In this document: positions 1 to 8,610 of the stretch, in pieces
How the letters are laid out: every line of letters begins with the position of its first letter
How positions within the stretch are numbered: the first letter of the stretch is position 1
Assembly (NCBI GenBank): GCA_934702165.1
Contig: CAKUYG010000006.1
Span: 1-32,054, forward strand
Reading direction: 5' to 3'
DNA: 32,054 nucleotides
Origin: an uncultured Bacteroidales bacterium
GTDB taxonomy: Bacteria > Bacteroidota > Bacteroidia > Bacteroidales > UBA932
Made by a program: the position numbers and the translations under genes
The notes under the pieces: model-generated
Database searches by the model: none
The model's input: only the letters and a program-made list of their open reading frames with translations
Told to the model about the DNA's origin: nothing

Positions 1-2
1 AC

Positions 3-677
3 ACCACGCCTTACATCACCCTCAGCCGCACGTCCAACGAGTTCCTCGAGAGGCTCTTCGAGCAGGAGGTGCCGGAGATTGCGGACGGCCTGATCACAGT
101 CAAGAAGGTCGTGCGCGTGCCTGGGGAGAGAGCCAAGGTGGCAGTGGAGTCATACGATGACCGCATCGACCCTATCGGCGCCTGCATCGGTGTCAAAGGC
201 GGACGTATCATGGGTATTGTGCGTGAGCTGCGCAACGAAAACATAGACGTCATCCAGTGGTCACAGAACCCTAAACTGATGATCCAGCGTGCATTGAGCC
301 CGGCTGTGGTCTCATATATCGAGATGGGGGACAACCCGGAGGACAAGGTGAAAGTGTTCATGCAGCCGGATCAGGTGAGCAAGGGTATCGGACGGCATGG
401 AGTCAATATCCAGCTTGCCGGCATGCTTGTTGACCGCGAGATCGAGGTGTACAGAGAGCTTCCTAAGGGAGAGGACGCCGATGAGGAAGATGTACTTCTC
501 AGCGAATTCTCTGATGTCATCGACCAGTGGATCATCGACCGTCTCGAGTCCATCGGCTGCGACACGGCCAAGAGCGTGCTCGCTCTCTCTCCGGAGGATA
601 TAGCCAAGAGGGCTGACCTTGAGGATGAGACTGTAGCGGAGGTCTTCAGAGTATTAAAAGCAGAATTCGAGGATTGA
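3..677 (+). CDS. nusA: Transcription termination/antitermination factor NusA, C-terminal part
   Basis: The frame is open from the left edge, so the true start lies outside the window. The visible 224 residues contain the end of the S1 region and the tandem KH domains of NusA: the segment around [15 protein letters not shown] leads into the first KH domain, and [20 protein letters not shown] is the second-helix/GxxG region. The last about 70 residues form one acidic helical helix-hairpin-helix-like segment rather than the two long acidic repeats of E. coli. NusA binds RNA polymerase and nascent RNA and modulates pausing, termination and antitermination in the cytoplasm. It lies 4 bp upstream of infB, the usual nusA-infB arrangement, so the two are almost certainly cotranscribed. 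Identity is secure; only the N-terminus is missing. Confidence 0.96.
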   Translation, partial: TTPYITLSRTSNEFLERLFEQEVPEIADGLITVKKVVRVPGERAKVAVESYDDRIDPIGACIGVKGGRIMGIVRELRNENIDVIQWSQNPKLMIQRALSPAVVSYIEMGDNPEDKVKVFMQPDQVSKGIGRHGVNIQLAGMLVDREIEVYRELPKGEDADEEDVLLSEFSDVIDQWIIDRLESIGCDTAKSVLALSPEDIAKRADLEDETVAEVFRVLKAEFED

Positions 678-681
678 TATA

Positions 682-3633
682 ATGGGAGAAATCAGACTAA
701 ACAAGATAATCAGACAATTCAACGTCGGCCTTGACGTGCTTGTGGACTATCTCCACAAGATCGGCGTCGATGTCGAGTCCAACCCCAACAGCAAGATTTC
801 CGATGAGTACATGCAGGCCATAAGCCGTCAGTTCGGCAAGGATGAGGCTCTCAAGAAAGAGGCTGACAAGGTCGAGGTCAAAATAACGGACATCATCGAG
901 AAGACCAACCGCAAACTCAAGAAGGAAGAAGAAGATGACGAGCCGGAGCACGAGACCATCACCATCAAGACCAACACCTTCATCAATTCCAAGAAGGATC
1001 AGCCTGCGGCACAGAAAGCTTCCCCGGTATCAGAGCCTGCACCTGTGAAGGCCAAAGAGAGTGCAGAGGTGAAGCCTGCAGCTGGGGCGCCCGCCCCGGA
1101 GCCGGTGGCCAAGCCGGAGCCCGTGCAGCCGGCCAAATCTGTGCCGGAGCCTGTTGAAGAGGCAGTGCAGGAGCAGGAAGTTTCCAAGCCCGCATCTGTG
1201 GTGCCCGCCCCGGAGCCGGAAGTTAAAGCCGCGGCTGCCGTGGTGACAGCCCATGTGGAGAAACCGTCGGCGGAACCCGAGGTGAAGCCTGCCCCTGTTG
1301 TTGAGAAAACAGCCGTGGCGCCTGAGGTCAAGCCGGAGCCGGTCGTGTCGAAGCCTGTCCAGCCTGCACCCCCGGAGCCGAAGCCGTCAGCGCCCGTCCA
1401 GTCCGCGCCGGCAAAGGCTGAAGAAGCGAAGCCTGCTTCAGGTGACGCATCCGGTCTCAAGGTGGTGGGGAAGATCGATCTGAGCCAGTTCGACCGCAAG
1501 CCGGCCAAGAAGCGCGAGCGCATAAGCAAGGGCACGCGCAAGGTGGATGTGGCCAAGGCTGGAGAGAACATCGAAAAGTCTCCGAAGAAAGACAAGAACA
1601 ACAACAAGGACCGCCGTCCGGGCGGACAGCAGCCTCAGCAGGGGCAGCAGGCCCAGGGCAAGGGACGCAAGCGCGACCGTGACCGCTTCAAGCCGGCCCT
1701 GACCGAAAGCCAGCAAGAAGAGCTCCAGAAGGAGATTCAGAAGCAGGTCAAGGAGACTTATGCCAAGATGAACGAGGGCAAGAAGAACAACTTCGGAGCC
1801 AAATACCGCAAAGAGAAGAGGGAAGCTGCGGCGCAGCGTACCCAGGAGGAGATAGCGGAGGCGGCAGCGGAGCAGAAGGTGCTGAAAGTTACCGAGTTCG
1901 TGACGGTCAACGATCTTGCTACCCTCATGAACAACACCCCGGTGGTGAAGGTTATCGGTGCCTGCATGAGCCTTGGCCTGATGGTGTCCATCAACCAGAG
2001 GCTTGACGCTGAGACGCTTGTGCTTGTGGCCGAGGAATTCGGCTACAAGGTCGAGTTTGTAACTGCCGACATCACCGAGGAGATCAACCAGACCGAGCAG
2101 GTGGACCGTCCGGAGGACCTCAAGCCGCGTCCGCCTATCATCACAGTGATGGGTCATGTCGATCACGGCAAGACATCCCTCCTCGACTATATCCGCAAGT
2201 CCAATGTGATCGCCGGTGAGGCCGGAGGTATCACCCAACATATAGGTGCGTACAATGTCGAATTGCCGGACGGACGCCGTATCACTTTCCTGGATACTCC
2301 TGGACATGAGGCGTTCACGGCCATGCGTGCCCGCGGTGCCCAGCTTACCGACCTTGCCATCATCATCGTGGCGGCAGATGACGCAGTGATGCCGCAGACG
2401 ATCGAGGCCATAAACCATGCACAGGCGGCGAATGTTCCTATGGTCTTTGCCATCAACAAGATAGATAAACCGGGAGCAGATCCTGACAAGATTCGCCGCC
2501 AGCTCGCTGAGATGAATATCCTCGTGGAGGACTGGGGCGGCAAGTACCAGTGTCAGGAGATTTCTGCAAAGAAGGGGCTCAATGTGGACAAACTTCTTGA
2601 GAAGGTGCTTCTTGAGACGGATCTTCTTGAGCTCAAGGCCAATCCGGACAAGCTGGCGGTGGGTGCCGTCATCGAGTCTTCTCTCGACAAGGGACGTGGC
2701 TATCTGGCTACGGTGCTTGTACAGGAAGGGACTCTCCGCCAGGGTGATGTGATGCTCTGCGGCAGCTATTACGGCAGGATCAAGTCGATGTTTAACGAGC
2801 GTGGACAGAAAGTGACGGAGGCGGGACCTTCGACACCGGTCTCAGTGCTCGGACTCAACGGGGCTCCTGCCGCAGGAGAGAAGTTCAATGTGATGGCTGA
2901 CGAGAAGGAGGCCAAGAACATTGCCAACAAGCGCGAGCAGCTTCTCCGCATCCAGGGTATCAAGACCCAGAAGCACATGACTCTCGAAGAGATCGGGCGC
3001 CGTATCGCCATCGGCAACTTCAAGGAGCTCAACATCATCGTCAAAGGTGACGTGGACGGTTCCGTGGAGGCGCTGTCGGACTCTCTCATCAAGCTCTCTA
3101 CCGAGGAGGTAAAGGTCAATGTGATCCACAAGGCCGTCGGAGGCATTTCCGAGTCTGATGTCCTCCTCGCCGAGGCTTCAGACGCCGTGATCGTCGGCTT
3201 CCAGGTGCGTCCGACCGTCGAGGCCCGCAGGGCCGCCGAGCGCGAGGGCATCGAGATTCGTCTCTATTCCGTCATCTACGACTGTATCAACGATGTCAAG
3301 GACGGTATCGAGGGCATGCTTGAGCCGGAGAAGAAAGAAGAAGTCATCGCCACAGCCGAGGTCAAGCAGACCTTCCGCATCAGCAAGGTCGGCACCATCG
3401 CCGGATGTATCGTGCGTGACGGCAAGATGGTCCAGAAGGCCAAGGTGCGTCTCATCCGCGACGGTATCGTGATCTATACCGGAGAACTCAGTTCCCTGCA
3501 GATTGGAAAAGATGCCGTCAAAGAGGTTATCGCCGGCAAGGAGTGCGGTATGGCCATCGCCGGCTACAACGACATCAAGGAGGGAGACATCATCGAGGCT
3601 TTCCAGATTGTCGAAGTCAAGAGGACGCTGTAG
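682..3633 (+). CDS. infB: Translation initiation factor IF-2
   Basis: This 983-residue GTPase delivers fMet-tRNA to the 30S subunit and promotes subunit joining. The N-terminal IF2-N-like helix region (residues 1-60) is followed by a long low-complexity segment (about 105-260) dominated by Pro, Ala, Glu, Val and Lys with repeated EPE/KPAP/EVKP words. A Lys/Gln-rich basic stretch (about 270-390) and a second IF2-N domain come next. The G domain starts near residue 485 with GHVDHGKT (P-loop), DTPGHEAF and NKID. Domains II-IV follow and end in [16 protein letters not shown]. Bacteroidota IF2 proteins are long because of such linkers, so the length is normal. The ATG at 682 follows nusA by 4 bp. 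A strong intrinsic terminator lies 22 bp after the stop. Confidence 0.98.
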   Translation: MGEIRLNKIIRQFNVGLDVLVDYLHKIGVDVESNPNSKISDEYMQAISRQFGKDEALKKEADKVEVKITDIIEKTNRKLKKEEEDDEPEHETITIKTNTFINSKKDQPAAQKASPVSEPAPVKAKESAEVKPAAGAPAPEPVAKPEPVQPAKSVPEPVEEAVQEQEVSKPASVVPAPEPEVKAAAAVVTAHVEKPSAEPEVKPAPVVEKTAVAPEVKPEPVVSKPVQPAPPEPKPSAPVQSAPAKAEEAKPASGDASGLKVVGKIDLSQFDRKPAKKRERISKGTRKVDVAKAGENIEKSPKKDKNNNKDRRPGGQQPQQGQQAQGKGRKRDRDRFKPALTESQQEELQKEIQKQVKETYAKMNEGKKNNFGAKYRKEKREAAAQRTQEEIAEAAAEQKVLKVTEFVTVNDLATLMNNTPVVKVIGACMSLGLMVSINQRLDAETLVLVAEEFGYKVEFVTADITEEINQTEQVDRPEDLKPRPPIITVMGHVDHGKTSLLDYIRKSNVIAGEAGGITQHIGAYNVELPDGRRITFLDTPGHEAFTAMRARGAQLTDLAIIIVAADDAVMPQTIEAINHAQAANVPMVFAINKIDKPGADPDKIRRQLAEMNILVEDWGGKYQCQEISAKKGLNVDKLLEKVLLETDLLELKANPDKLAVGAVIESSLDKGRGYLATVLVQEGTLRQGDVMLCGSYYGRIKSMFNERGQKVTEAGPSTPVSVLGLNGAPAAGEKFNVMADEKEAKNIANKREQLLRIQGIKTQKHMTLEEIGRRIAIGNFKELNIIVKGDVDGSVEALSDSLIKLSTEEVKVNVIHKAVGGISESDVLLAEASDAVIVGFQVRPTVEARRAAEREGIEIRLYSVIYDCINDVKDGIEGMLEPEKKEEVIATAEVKQTFRISKVGTIAGCIVRDGKMVQKAKVRLIRDGIVIYTGELSSLQIGKDAVKEVIAGKECGMAIAGYNDIKEGDIIEAFQIVEVKRTL

Positions 3634-3655
3634 ACGTTTTGACTGAATATTTTGA

Positions 3656-3693
3656 GACCCCGGTTGAAAAATGTTTTTCAGCCGGGGTCTTTC
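3656..3693 (+). terminator. Intrinsic terminator of nusA-infB
   Basis: A nearly perfect 16-bp stem (GACCCCGG...CCGGGGTC, arms 3656-3671 and 3674-3689, one G.T pair) is followed by a short T-rich tract. It lies directly after the infB stop and should end the operon before the accessory region. Confidence 0.88.
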
Positions 3694-3695
3694 AT

Positions 3696-3783
3696 GCGCC
3701 AAAACTCTCGTTTTATCATCGATTTGGCGCGTATTCATGGTCTATAATGCGCCAAATCTAATGATTTCTGTTAGTTTTGGCGC
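3696..3783. repeat. Two tandem 35-bp inverted-repeat elements (GCGCCAAA...TTTGGCGC)
   Basis: Arms GCGCCAAA at 3696-3703 and 3749-3756 face arms TTTGGCGC at 3723-3730 and 3776-3783. Each element is exactly 35 bp with a 19-bp spacer, and the two elements start 53 bp apart. In the second, the stem extends inward with CTAA/TTAG. Outer context is also shared (AT before each, GTA/GTT after). They occupy the space between the infB terminator and the ATPase start at 3843. They look like operators or structured leader RNA; the role is inferred. Confidence 0.8.
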
Positions 3784-3842
3784 GTTATGGCTTGTTTTTC
3801 CGGAGTGTTTACAGTATATTCGCCAATACTAAGTATGTATAT

Positions 3843-5270
3843 ATGAGAGAATTGATTGGTAGAAATGCGGAAAGCAGGCTGCTTGAACAGTATATCGGGA
3901 GTTCGAAATCGGAATTTATCGCAATTTATGGCCGTCGTCGTGTCGGAAAAACTTATTTGATAACGGAGACTTTCAAAGACAGGCTTGCGTTCGATATGAC
4001 CGGTGTTTTGGAGGGTGACAAGGAGGATCAGATGTCCAGTTTTTTTCTGTCACTTCAGAAGGCCGGCTATGGTGGCACTAAGCCGAAGAACTGGATTGAG
4101 GCCTTCGAGGCCTTGAAAGTTGTGCTTGCCCCGGCATTGGCAAAAGGCACGGCTATCATATTCATTGATGAATTGCCTTGCCTTGACACACCGAGGTCGG
4201 GCTTGGTAAAGGCTTTGGACTTGTTTTGGAACGGTTGGGCTGCCCGTCAAAAGAACGTAAAACTGATTGTCTGCGGTTCTGCCACGACTTGGATGGTGGA
4301 CAACATCATTGACAACCACGGGGGACTTCATGACCGGATAACACACGAATTGCACCTGCATCCATTTACTCTTGGAGAGACAGAGGAATACTTGAAAACC
4401 AATGGCTTCCGCTGGAACAGGCTCTCTGTTGCCCAGGCGTATATGATATTGGGAGGTATTCCATATTACCTGAGTCTGCTTGACAAGGGGCAGAGTCTCA
4501 CTGAAAATATTGACAGGCTGTTTTTCTCCGCAGATGCGGAATTGCACCGTGAATATGACCGGTTGTTCAAGTCCCTTTTCCGGAACCCGCAACCCTACGT
4601 GAAGATAATACAATTGCTTTCATCTAATCGTAAAGGGTTGACCCGTAATGAAATCAGTGAGAAGCTCGGCAAGGAGACCGGAGGCCATCTGAGCAAGATG
4701 CTGGAGAATCTGGAGAACTGTGATTTCATCCGCAAGTATTGCGTCATAGAGAAGAAAATCAACGCGAAGAACGGAATATACCAGCTGGTTGATTTTTTTA
4801 CTCGTTTTCATAACGATTTCTGTGTCAAAGGGACGACGGATGACCATTATTGGAGCAACAGCTTGAATACTCCAAAGCAGAACAACTGGTACGGCCTTGC
4901 TTTCGAGCGTCTATGTCAGGCGCATATACCCCAGATTAAAAAGGCTCTCGGAATCGACAGAATCCATACAGAATATTATTCTTGGAGAAGCAAGGAAAGC
5001 AAGCCTGCCGCTCAGGTTGATCTGGTCATCGAGCGTGCTGATCAGATCACCAATCTGTGTGAGATCAAGTACTGCCGTGCCGAATATTCAATCGATTCTG
5101 ACGAAAACGCCAAACTGCAGAATCGTGTGGCTGATTTCGAGCGAGAGACCGGTACCCGCAGCGCCGTCAACCTTACCTTCATCACCACTTTCGGTCTCAA
5201 GCCCAACAGCTATTCCTCTGATATCCACTATCGTGTCCAGCTTGACGCATTATTCGATAACGTGAATTAA
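3843..5270 (+). CDS. COG1672-type AAA ATPase with C-terminal DUF234/nuclease-like domain
   Basis: The 475-residue protein has a P-loop ATPase domain with Walker A GRRRVGKT (30-37), Walker B AIIFIDELP (about 105-113) and a sensor-like VCGSATTW. A winged-helix-like middle (LTRNEISEKLGKETGGHLSKML) leads to a C-terminal region with a D...EIKYC pattern (QVDLVI then EIK near 406) resembling a PD-(D/E)xK fold, as in the ATPase_2/DUF234 family. The family is widespread and often mobile or defence-associated in Bacteroidota and archaea, but its biochemical role is not settled. The ATG at 3843 was preferred to an upstream TTG at 3777, because the TTG lies inside the palindromic element and residues from MRELIGR match the family start. 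Base composition is more AT-rich than infB, suggesting acquisition. A PAS gene follows 6 bp downstream, possibly cotranscribed. Confidence 0.88.
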   Translation: MRELIGRNAESRLLEQYIGSSKSEFIAIYGRRRVGKTYLITETFKDRLAFDMTGVLEGDKEDQMSSFFLSLQKAGYGGTKPKNWIEAFEALKVVLAPALAKGTAIIFIDELPCLDTPRSGLVKALDLFWNGWAARQKNVKLIVCGSATTWMVDNIIDNHGGLHDRITHELHLHPFTLGETEEYLKTNGFRWNRLSVAQAYMILGGIPYYLSLLDKGQSLTENIDRLFFSADAELHREYDRLFKSLFRNPQPYVKIIQLLSSNRKGLTRNEISEKLGKETGGHLSKMLENLENCDFIRKYCVIEKKINAKNGIYQLVDFFTRFHNDFCVKGTTDDHYWSNSLNTPKQNNWYGLAFERLCQAHIPQIKKALGIDRIHTEYYSWRSKESKPAAQVDLVIERADQITNLCEIKYCRAEYSIDSDENAKLQNRVADFERETGTRSAVNLTFITTFGLKPNSYSSDIHYRVQLDALFDNVN

Positions 5271-5276
5271 TTTGAT

Positions 5277-5612
5277 ATGATACCTGACTGGGCCTGGGGG
5301 CTGGACTGCTCCATCACCGTCTGCGATAAGAACGGACTCATTATCTATATGAACGATAAGGCTGTACATCAATATAGCCGTCATGGCGACCTTATAGGCC
5401 GCAATCTTTTCGACTGCCATTCGGAGCGCTCGCGCGAAATCATCCGCGGCCTGCTTGAGAGCGGCGGAAGCAACTGCTACACCATCGAGAAACGCGGTGT
5501 CCGCAAACTCATATTCCAGAGTGCCTGGACTGACGCTTCCGGTGCAGTGGGCGGCCTCTGCGAGATCTCCATAGTCACTCCCGAGGGGATGCCGCATCAT
5601 GTCAGGGAGTAG
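5277..5612 (+). CDS. Stand-alone PAS-domain protein
   Basis: This 111-residue protein is a single PAS fold. ITVCDKNGLIIYMNDKA is the typical first strands and N-box, DLIGRNLFDCHSERSREII is the helix connector, and GVRKLIFQSAWTDASGAVGGLCEISI forms the final strands. PAS domains bind small ligands or mediate protein contacts. No kinase, cyclase or DNA-binding domain is attached, so it probably works with a partner. Short stand-alone PAS proteins of this kind occur in Bacteroidales. The ATG at 5277 sits 6 bp after the ATPase stop, and the stop lies 2 bp before a truncated regulator start at 5615. The ligand and partner are unknown. Confidence 0.8.
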   Translation: MIPDWAWGLDCSITVCDKNGLIIYMNDKAVHQYSRHGDLIGRNLFDCHSERSREIIRGLLESGGSNCYTIEKRGVRKLIFQSAWTDASGAVGGLCEISIVTPEGMPHHVRE

Positions 5613-5703
5613 CCATGCGCAGGGCCGTTATTATCATTGTGGCACTTGCCTTATTCTCGGCTTGCGCTGACAGCATCGTGCAGAGAGAAAGTCTTGACGA
5701 CGA

Positions 5704-5740
5704 ATTTCACGCGATGAAAATTACTGAAATCGCGCGAAAA
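5704..5740. repeat. Imperfect inverted repeat at the edge of the inserted NYN segment
   Basis: ATTTCACGCGAT (5704-5715) faces ATCGCGCGAAAA (5729-5740). The repeat starts exactly where similarity between the truncated and intact regulator copies ends, so it may mark a junction or be an operator for the nearby promoter. Confidence 0.55.
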
Positions 5741-5785
5741 TGCTTCAAAAAGTCAAAAAAAATCATGGATTTTCAATTCTTTTCG

Positions 5786-5793
5786 TATATTTG
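5786..5793 (+). promoter_or_regulatory. Bacteroidota -7 promoter box upstream of the NYN gene
   Basis: TATATTTG matches the -7 consensus TAnnTTTG exactly. A good -33 TTTG is not seen at 19-21 bp spacing, so the call rests on the -7 box and on the leader hairpins directly downstream. Transcription would begin near 5799. Confidence 0.55.
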
Positions 5794-5810
5794 CGATAAA
5801 TAAAGCATCG

Positions 5811-5854
5811 CTATACTTTCTTGTATAGTTTTAGCCGCTCCAGCAGCGGCTTTT
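5811..5854 (+). promoter_or_regulatory. Two-hairpin leader with terminator-like second stem before the NYN gene
   Basis: CTATAC/GTATAG (5811-5828) forms a 6-bp hairpin. It is followed by a perfect 7-bp stem, AGCCGCT/AGCGGCT (5833-5851), and a TTTT tract (5851-5854). The second stem has the form of an intrinsic terminator, yet it lies only 15 bp before the ATG at 5870. It could be an attenuator, or the end of a short RNA of about 55 nt. Confidence 0.65.
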
Positions 5855-5869
5855 ATTATAAAAGTGGAT

Positions 5870-6520
5870 ATGGATAAGAAGAGGGTTACTTTCTACGTTG
5901 ATGGATTCAACTTTTACTACGGTCTGAAAAGGATGAAACATGTCGATTACAAATGGCACAGCTATTATTGGATCGATGTCGTAAAACTTTTCGAACAGTT
6001 CATCGGAGCTGATCAGGAGCTTGCTAAAGTGATTTACTTCACGGCTTCCCCTCTCGATCCCGACAAGAGTAGCCGTCAGAGTGCATTCCTCAATGCGAAC
6101 GCTCTTCTTCATCCTGACAAGTTTGAAATAGTCCGCGGGAAGTACATCAACAAAACCATAATGTGTCCCTTCTGCAAAACTTCAATAAGTCGTCCTGAAG
6201 AGAAAAAGACAGACGTCAATCTTTCCGTGAGAATGATGGGCGATTGTTTTAAAAATGAAACAGACATTGTCGTACTTGTCAGCGCAGATACGGACCTCAT
6301 CCCTCCTATTGACTTCATTTTGAAGAATTTCACTGATAAAAAGGTCAAGGTATATTTCCCGCCTTCTAATAATAGTTTCGATATCAACGGTTTTATGCAT
6401 GCGCACAAAAGCAGTGTAATAAAGCTTGAAAATAATGCCGTAAAGTTCGCCAACGCTATAATGCCGGAAACGGTCACGGATGGCGTGAAAACGTACACAA
6501 TTCCAGCGAATTGGAAGTAA
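5870..6520 (+). CDS. NYN-domain (PIN-like) putative ribonuclease
   Basis: The 216-residue protein starts with the NYN signature YVDGFNFYYG (Asp11, Asn14). It continues with KKTDVNLSVRMMGDC (Asp115) and VLVSADTDLIPPI (Asp140, Asp142), the acidic residues expected to hold the metal of a PIN-like nuclease. A CPFC pair (Cys99, Cys102) precedes Asp115; only two cysteines are seen, so a full zinc site is uncertain. NYN proteins cleave RNA or are predicted to, and the DUF88-like bacterial group is poorly characterised. A GTG at 5864 is in frame, but the ATG at 5870 is preferred. A promoter and two-hairpin leader lie directly upstream. The gene sits between a broken and an intact copy of the same regulator start, and its AT-rich composition differs from the core genes. 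Confidence 0.85.
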   Translation: MDKKRVTFYVDGFNFYYGLKRMKHVDYKWHSYYWIDVVKLFEQFIGADQELAKVIYFTASPLDPDKSSRQSAFLNANALLHPDKFEIVRGKYINKTIMCPFCKTSISRPEEKKTDVNLSVRMMGDCFKNETDIVVLVSADTDLIPPIDFILKNFTDKKVKVYFPPSNNSFDINGFMHAHKSSVIKLENNAVKFANAIMPETVTDGVKTYTIPANWK

Positions 6521-6565
6521 GTGAACAATTTGTTTTCGTATCTCCGTATTGGAATTAGAGAGTTG

Positions 6566-6613
6566 CCCTGATAGCTCCATGAAAAGCTTCATTGACAATG
6601 ACCACGGTCAGGG
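6566..6613. repeat. Nested inverted repeat between the NYN gene and a small ORF
   Basis: CCCTGA (6566-6571) faces TCAGGG (6608-6613), enclosing a smaller palindrome ATGAA/TTCAT (6579-6592). Stretch 6521-6702 otherwise holds no supported gene. Confidence 0.45.
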
Positions 6614-6642
6614 AATGATTCGTGCTAAAAAGTGTAACGAAG

Positions 6643-6674
6643 CTTGCTTATTCGCTTGAAAAAATGTTTCTTTG
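6643..6674 (+). promoter_or_regulatory. Candidate promoter for the small ORF at 6703
   Basis: CTTG (6643-6646), 20 bp, then TTTCTTTG (6667-6674): one mismatch to the -33 box and two to the -7 box, with correct spacing. It argues for the ATG at 6703 rather than the GTG at 6622. Confidence 0.4.
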
Positions 6675-6702
6675 CAAAGCAAGAACCGGTAAGGCGAAAA
6701 GT

Positions 6703-6897
6703 ATGTCTACAGTCCTTAAGAACAATGATGTGTATCACGTCAGGAATGCTATAAAACTTGGGCAATATAATGTAGGACGCGAAGGCAAGGTCCTTACTGT
6801 TCCTCTGTATATGGGATTCCTTGTCAAGGACAAACTTGAGGATTCAATCATCCCTGATATTGACCTGAGTTCACTGGATTCTTATAGCCATGCGTAG
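6703..6897 (+). CDS. Small protein of unknown function upstream of the regulator
   Basis: The ORF encodes 64 residues from the ATG at 6703; 91 would be read from a GTG at 6622 and 78 from an ATG at 6664. I do not recognise it. It has no signal peptide or membrane segment. It is mixed polar with a short hydrophobic strand pattern (VLTVPLYMGFLV) and an acidic tail. The stop overlaps the regulator ATG by 8 bp, which suggests translational coupling and supports it as a real gene. A weak promoter precedes 6703. A companion of the NYN protein is possible, but only by position. Confidence 0.45.
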   Translation: MSTVLKNNDVYHVRNAIKLGQYNVGREGKVLTVPLYMGFLVKDKLEDSIIPDIDLSSLDSYSHA

Positions 6898-8527
6898 GGC
6901 AGTTATTATCATTGCGGCACTTGCCTTATTCTCGGCTTGCGCTGATGATGCTGTTCAGCGAGAAGTGCTGGACGGTGTCGAGGCGATTATTGAGGAGGAT
7001 CCTTCCGGGGCTTTGCAGAGGCTTTCGGTGATGGACACTGTGTCTTTGCGGTCGAAGCCGTTGAAAGCCAGATATGCATTGCTCAAGAGCATGGCGCTGG
7101 ACAAGACATATGTTGACAAGACGGATTTTGGTGTCATCCAGCCGGCGCTGGACTACTATTCCAGAAAAGGAACGGCTACCGAAAAACTGCGTGCAGCCTA
7201 TTATCAGGGCCGTATTTATAAGAATATGGGGAATCTCGGGCTTGCGATGGATTGTTTCGCGCAGGCGGAATCCGAAGTCGAGGAGTCGGAGGACAGGCTC
7301 ACGGCTGCAAGACTGTATTCTGCGGAAGCACTTATATATGAGAGGCTCTATGATTTTGAGGAGGCGATAGAGTACAACACCCGTGCAGCGGCTCTGTTCC
7401 GTGAAGAGGGGAGAGTGCGCAGCTATATCAATATGCTCAGCCGGATTGTCAATGAGTACACAGTGTCCGGCGATGCCTCGAAGGCTGCGGAGTATCTTGA
7501 TTTGATCGAGATGTCGGATTCTTCCTCATACTCATATAGGCAGAACAAGTATTATTGGTCTTCGCTCCTTGCATATTCCGTGGCGTTCAAGAAATCTCGT
7601 GAAGAGATTGCCATGCTGCTCGCTGACTATTTTAGCAATGTGCCTTCGGAGGATGTGGATTGGCTGTCTGTGGCAACTGCCTTTTGCTTTGTCGGGAATC
7701 TTGACAAGGCTGAGGATGCGTTGGAAAAGTATGTGTCCACTGCTGGCGTCTTGAATAAGACGAGGTATGCGGCTGTGTGTTCAAAGGTCTACCGTTTGTC
7801 CGGGGATTCGGAGGCGGCATTGGAGTATTATGAAAAGTATGTCCGCGCTGCGGATTCTGCCCGGTTCGCTTCATATAGGACTGATGCCCAGTTTGTCTCC
7901 GAGCGTTACAGGCTGGAGGAGGCCCGTCTGGAAGAGCAGGCCCGGAAGAACCGGGTGCTGTTTGTCGGGATGGCGGTTCTGTTTGCCGCCGCTGTTGTGA
8001 TTTTTGCACTTGTGGTCCGGTACCGTCACAGTAAGCTTGAACAGAGCCGTCTTCTGGTCCTGTATGACAGGATTGCGGTCGAGAGGGACGCTCTTTCGGC
8101 CAGGTTGGCGGAAAGTGAAAATGTGCTCAATGAGGATGTACGTGCCGCTTTGAATGCTAAACTTGCTCTCTTTGACCGTTTTCTGTCTGCCGGCATATCC
8201 GAAGACAGCGAGATTGACCGCAAGGCTTTCAAGGACATGGAGCGTATGCTTTTTGACAGGGAGGAGTTCATGGAACTCAACCGTTTGAGTTATAAGGCAA
8301 GTCATCCGTCTTTTGTGCGTTACCTTGAGGGGAAGGGGCTTTCCGGGTGGGAGGTCGGTTATTGCTGTCTGTATGCCATGGGCTTGAAAGGTAAGGATAT
8401 AGGCAAATATCTCCAAAAAGGCGGGCACTTCAACATCAGCAGCCGCATCCGATCGAAACTTGGGATTTCTTCGCATGACACGAACCTTGGAATCCACATC
8501 CGGAAGCTGTTGTCGGAGCTTGGTTAA
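6890..8527 (+). CDS. Membrane-anchored TPR regulator with C-terminal HTH
   Basis: The 545-residue protein has four parts. A lipoprotein-type signal ends at Cys17 (ALALFSAC). A TPR-like helical region (about 30-340) includes repeats such as AAYYQGRIYKNMGNLGLAMDCF and AALEYYEKYVRAADS. One transmembrane helix lies near 355-377 (VLFVGMAVLFAAAVVIFALVV). A coiled segment then leads to a C-terminal HTH-like domain (WEVGYCCLYAMGLKGKDIGKYL then SRIRSKLGISSHDTNLGIHI). This periplasmic TPR/membrane/cytoplasmic DNA-binding layout is a recurring Bacteroidota regulator type, thought to sense envelope events and control nearby genes. The target may be the secreted-protein genes just downstream. A near-identical truncated start lies at 5615. 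Family assignment is firm; the signal and target genes are inferred. Confidence 0.82.
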   Translation: MRRAVIIIAALALFSACADDAVQREVLDGVEAIIEEDPSGALQRLSVMDTVSLRSKPLKARYALLKSMALDKTYVDKTDFGVIQPALDYYSRKGTATEKLRAAYYQGRIYKNMGNLGLAMDCFAQAESEVEESEDRLTAARLYSAEALIYERLYDFEEAIEYNTRAAALFREEGRVRSYINMLSRIVNEYTVSGDASKAAEYLDLIEMSDSSSYSYRQNKYYWSSLLAYSVAFKKSREEIAMLLADYFSNVPSEDVDWLSVATAFCFVGNLDKAEDALEKYVSTAGVLNKTRYAAVCSKVYRLSGDSEAALEYYEKYVRAADSARFASYRTDAQFVSERYRLEEARLEEQARKNRVLFVGMAVLFAAAVVIFALVVRYRHSKLEQSRLLVLYDRIAVERDALSARLAESENVLNEDVRAALNAKLALFDRFLSAGISEDSEIDRKAFKDMERMLFDREEFMELNRLSYKASHPSFVRYLEGKGLSGWEVGYCCLYAMGLKGKDIGKYLQKGGHFNISSRIRSKLGISSHDTNLGIHIRKLLSELG

Positions 8528-8610
8528 ACTTTTTATTGTCTGCCAATGGTGGTATCTTGGTATTCACTTGATTTTTAGTGTGTTGTGGAGTGGTTATGTG
8601 GCGAAATTCT

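Larger units (their letters stand above)
5615..5803 (+). pseudogene. Truncated 5' copy of the TPR/HTH membrane regulator at 6890
   Basis: The 62-codon frame begins with a lipoprotein signal (MRRAVIIIVALALFSAC) nearly identical to the start of the intact regulator at 6890. About 57 of the first 60 bases match, including the bases just before the ATG. Similarity fades after codon 20 and is gone by about 5703. The frame then runs through AT-rich sequence, including an inverted repeat and a promoter for the next gene, before stopping at 5803. It is most simply the remnant of a paralogous regulator whose body was lost when the NYN segment arrived. A tiny lipoprotein could still be made, but nothing supports a function. 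Confidence 0.7.

Noticed and set aside
1080..1440. Tandem DNA repeat in infB
   Set aside because: It reflects the low-complexity Pro/Ala/Glu linker of IF2, normal for the phylum, not an inserted element.
3696..3783. CRISPR array
   Set aside because: Only two units, palindromic arms of 8 bp and no long direct repeat; no cas genes anywhere in the window.
3777..3842. Upstream TTG start adding 22 residues to the COG1672 ATPase
   Set aside because: The TTG lies inside the last palindromic arm, and the added residues do not match the family start; the ATG at 3843 does.
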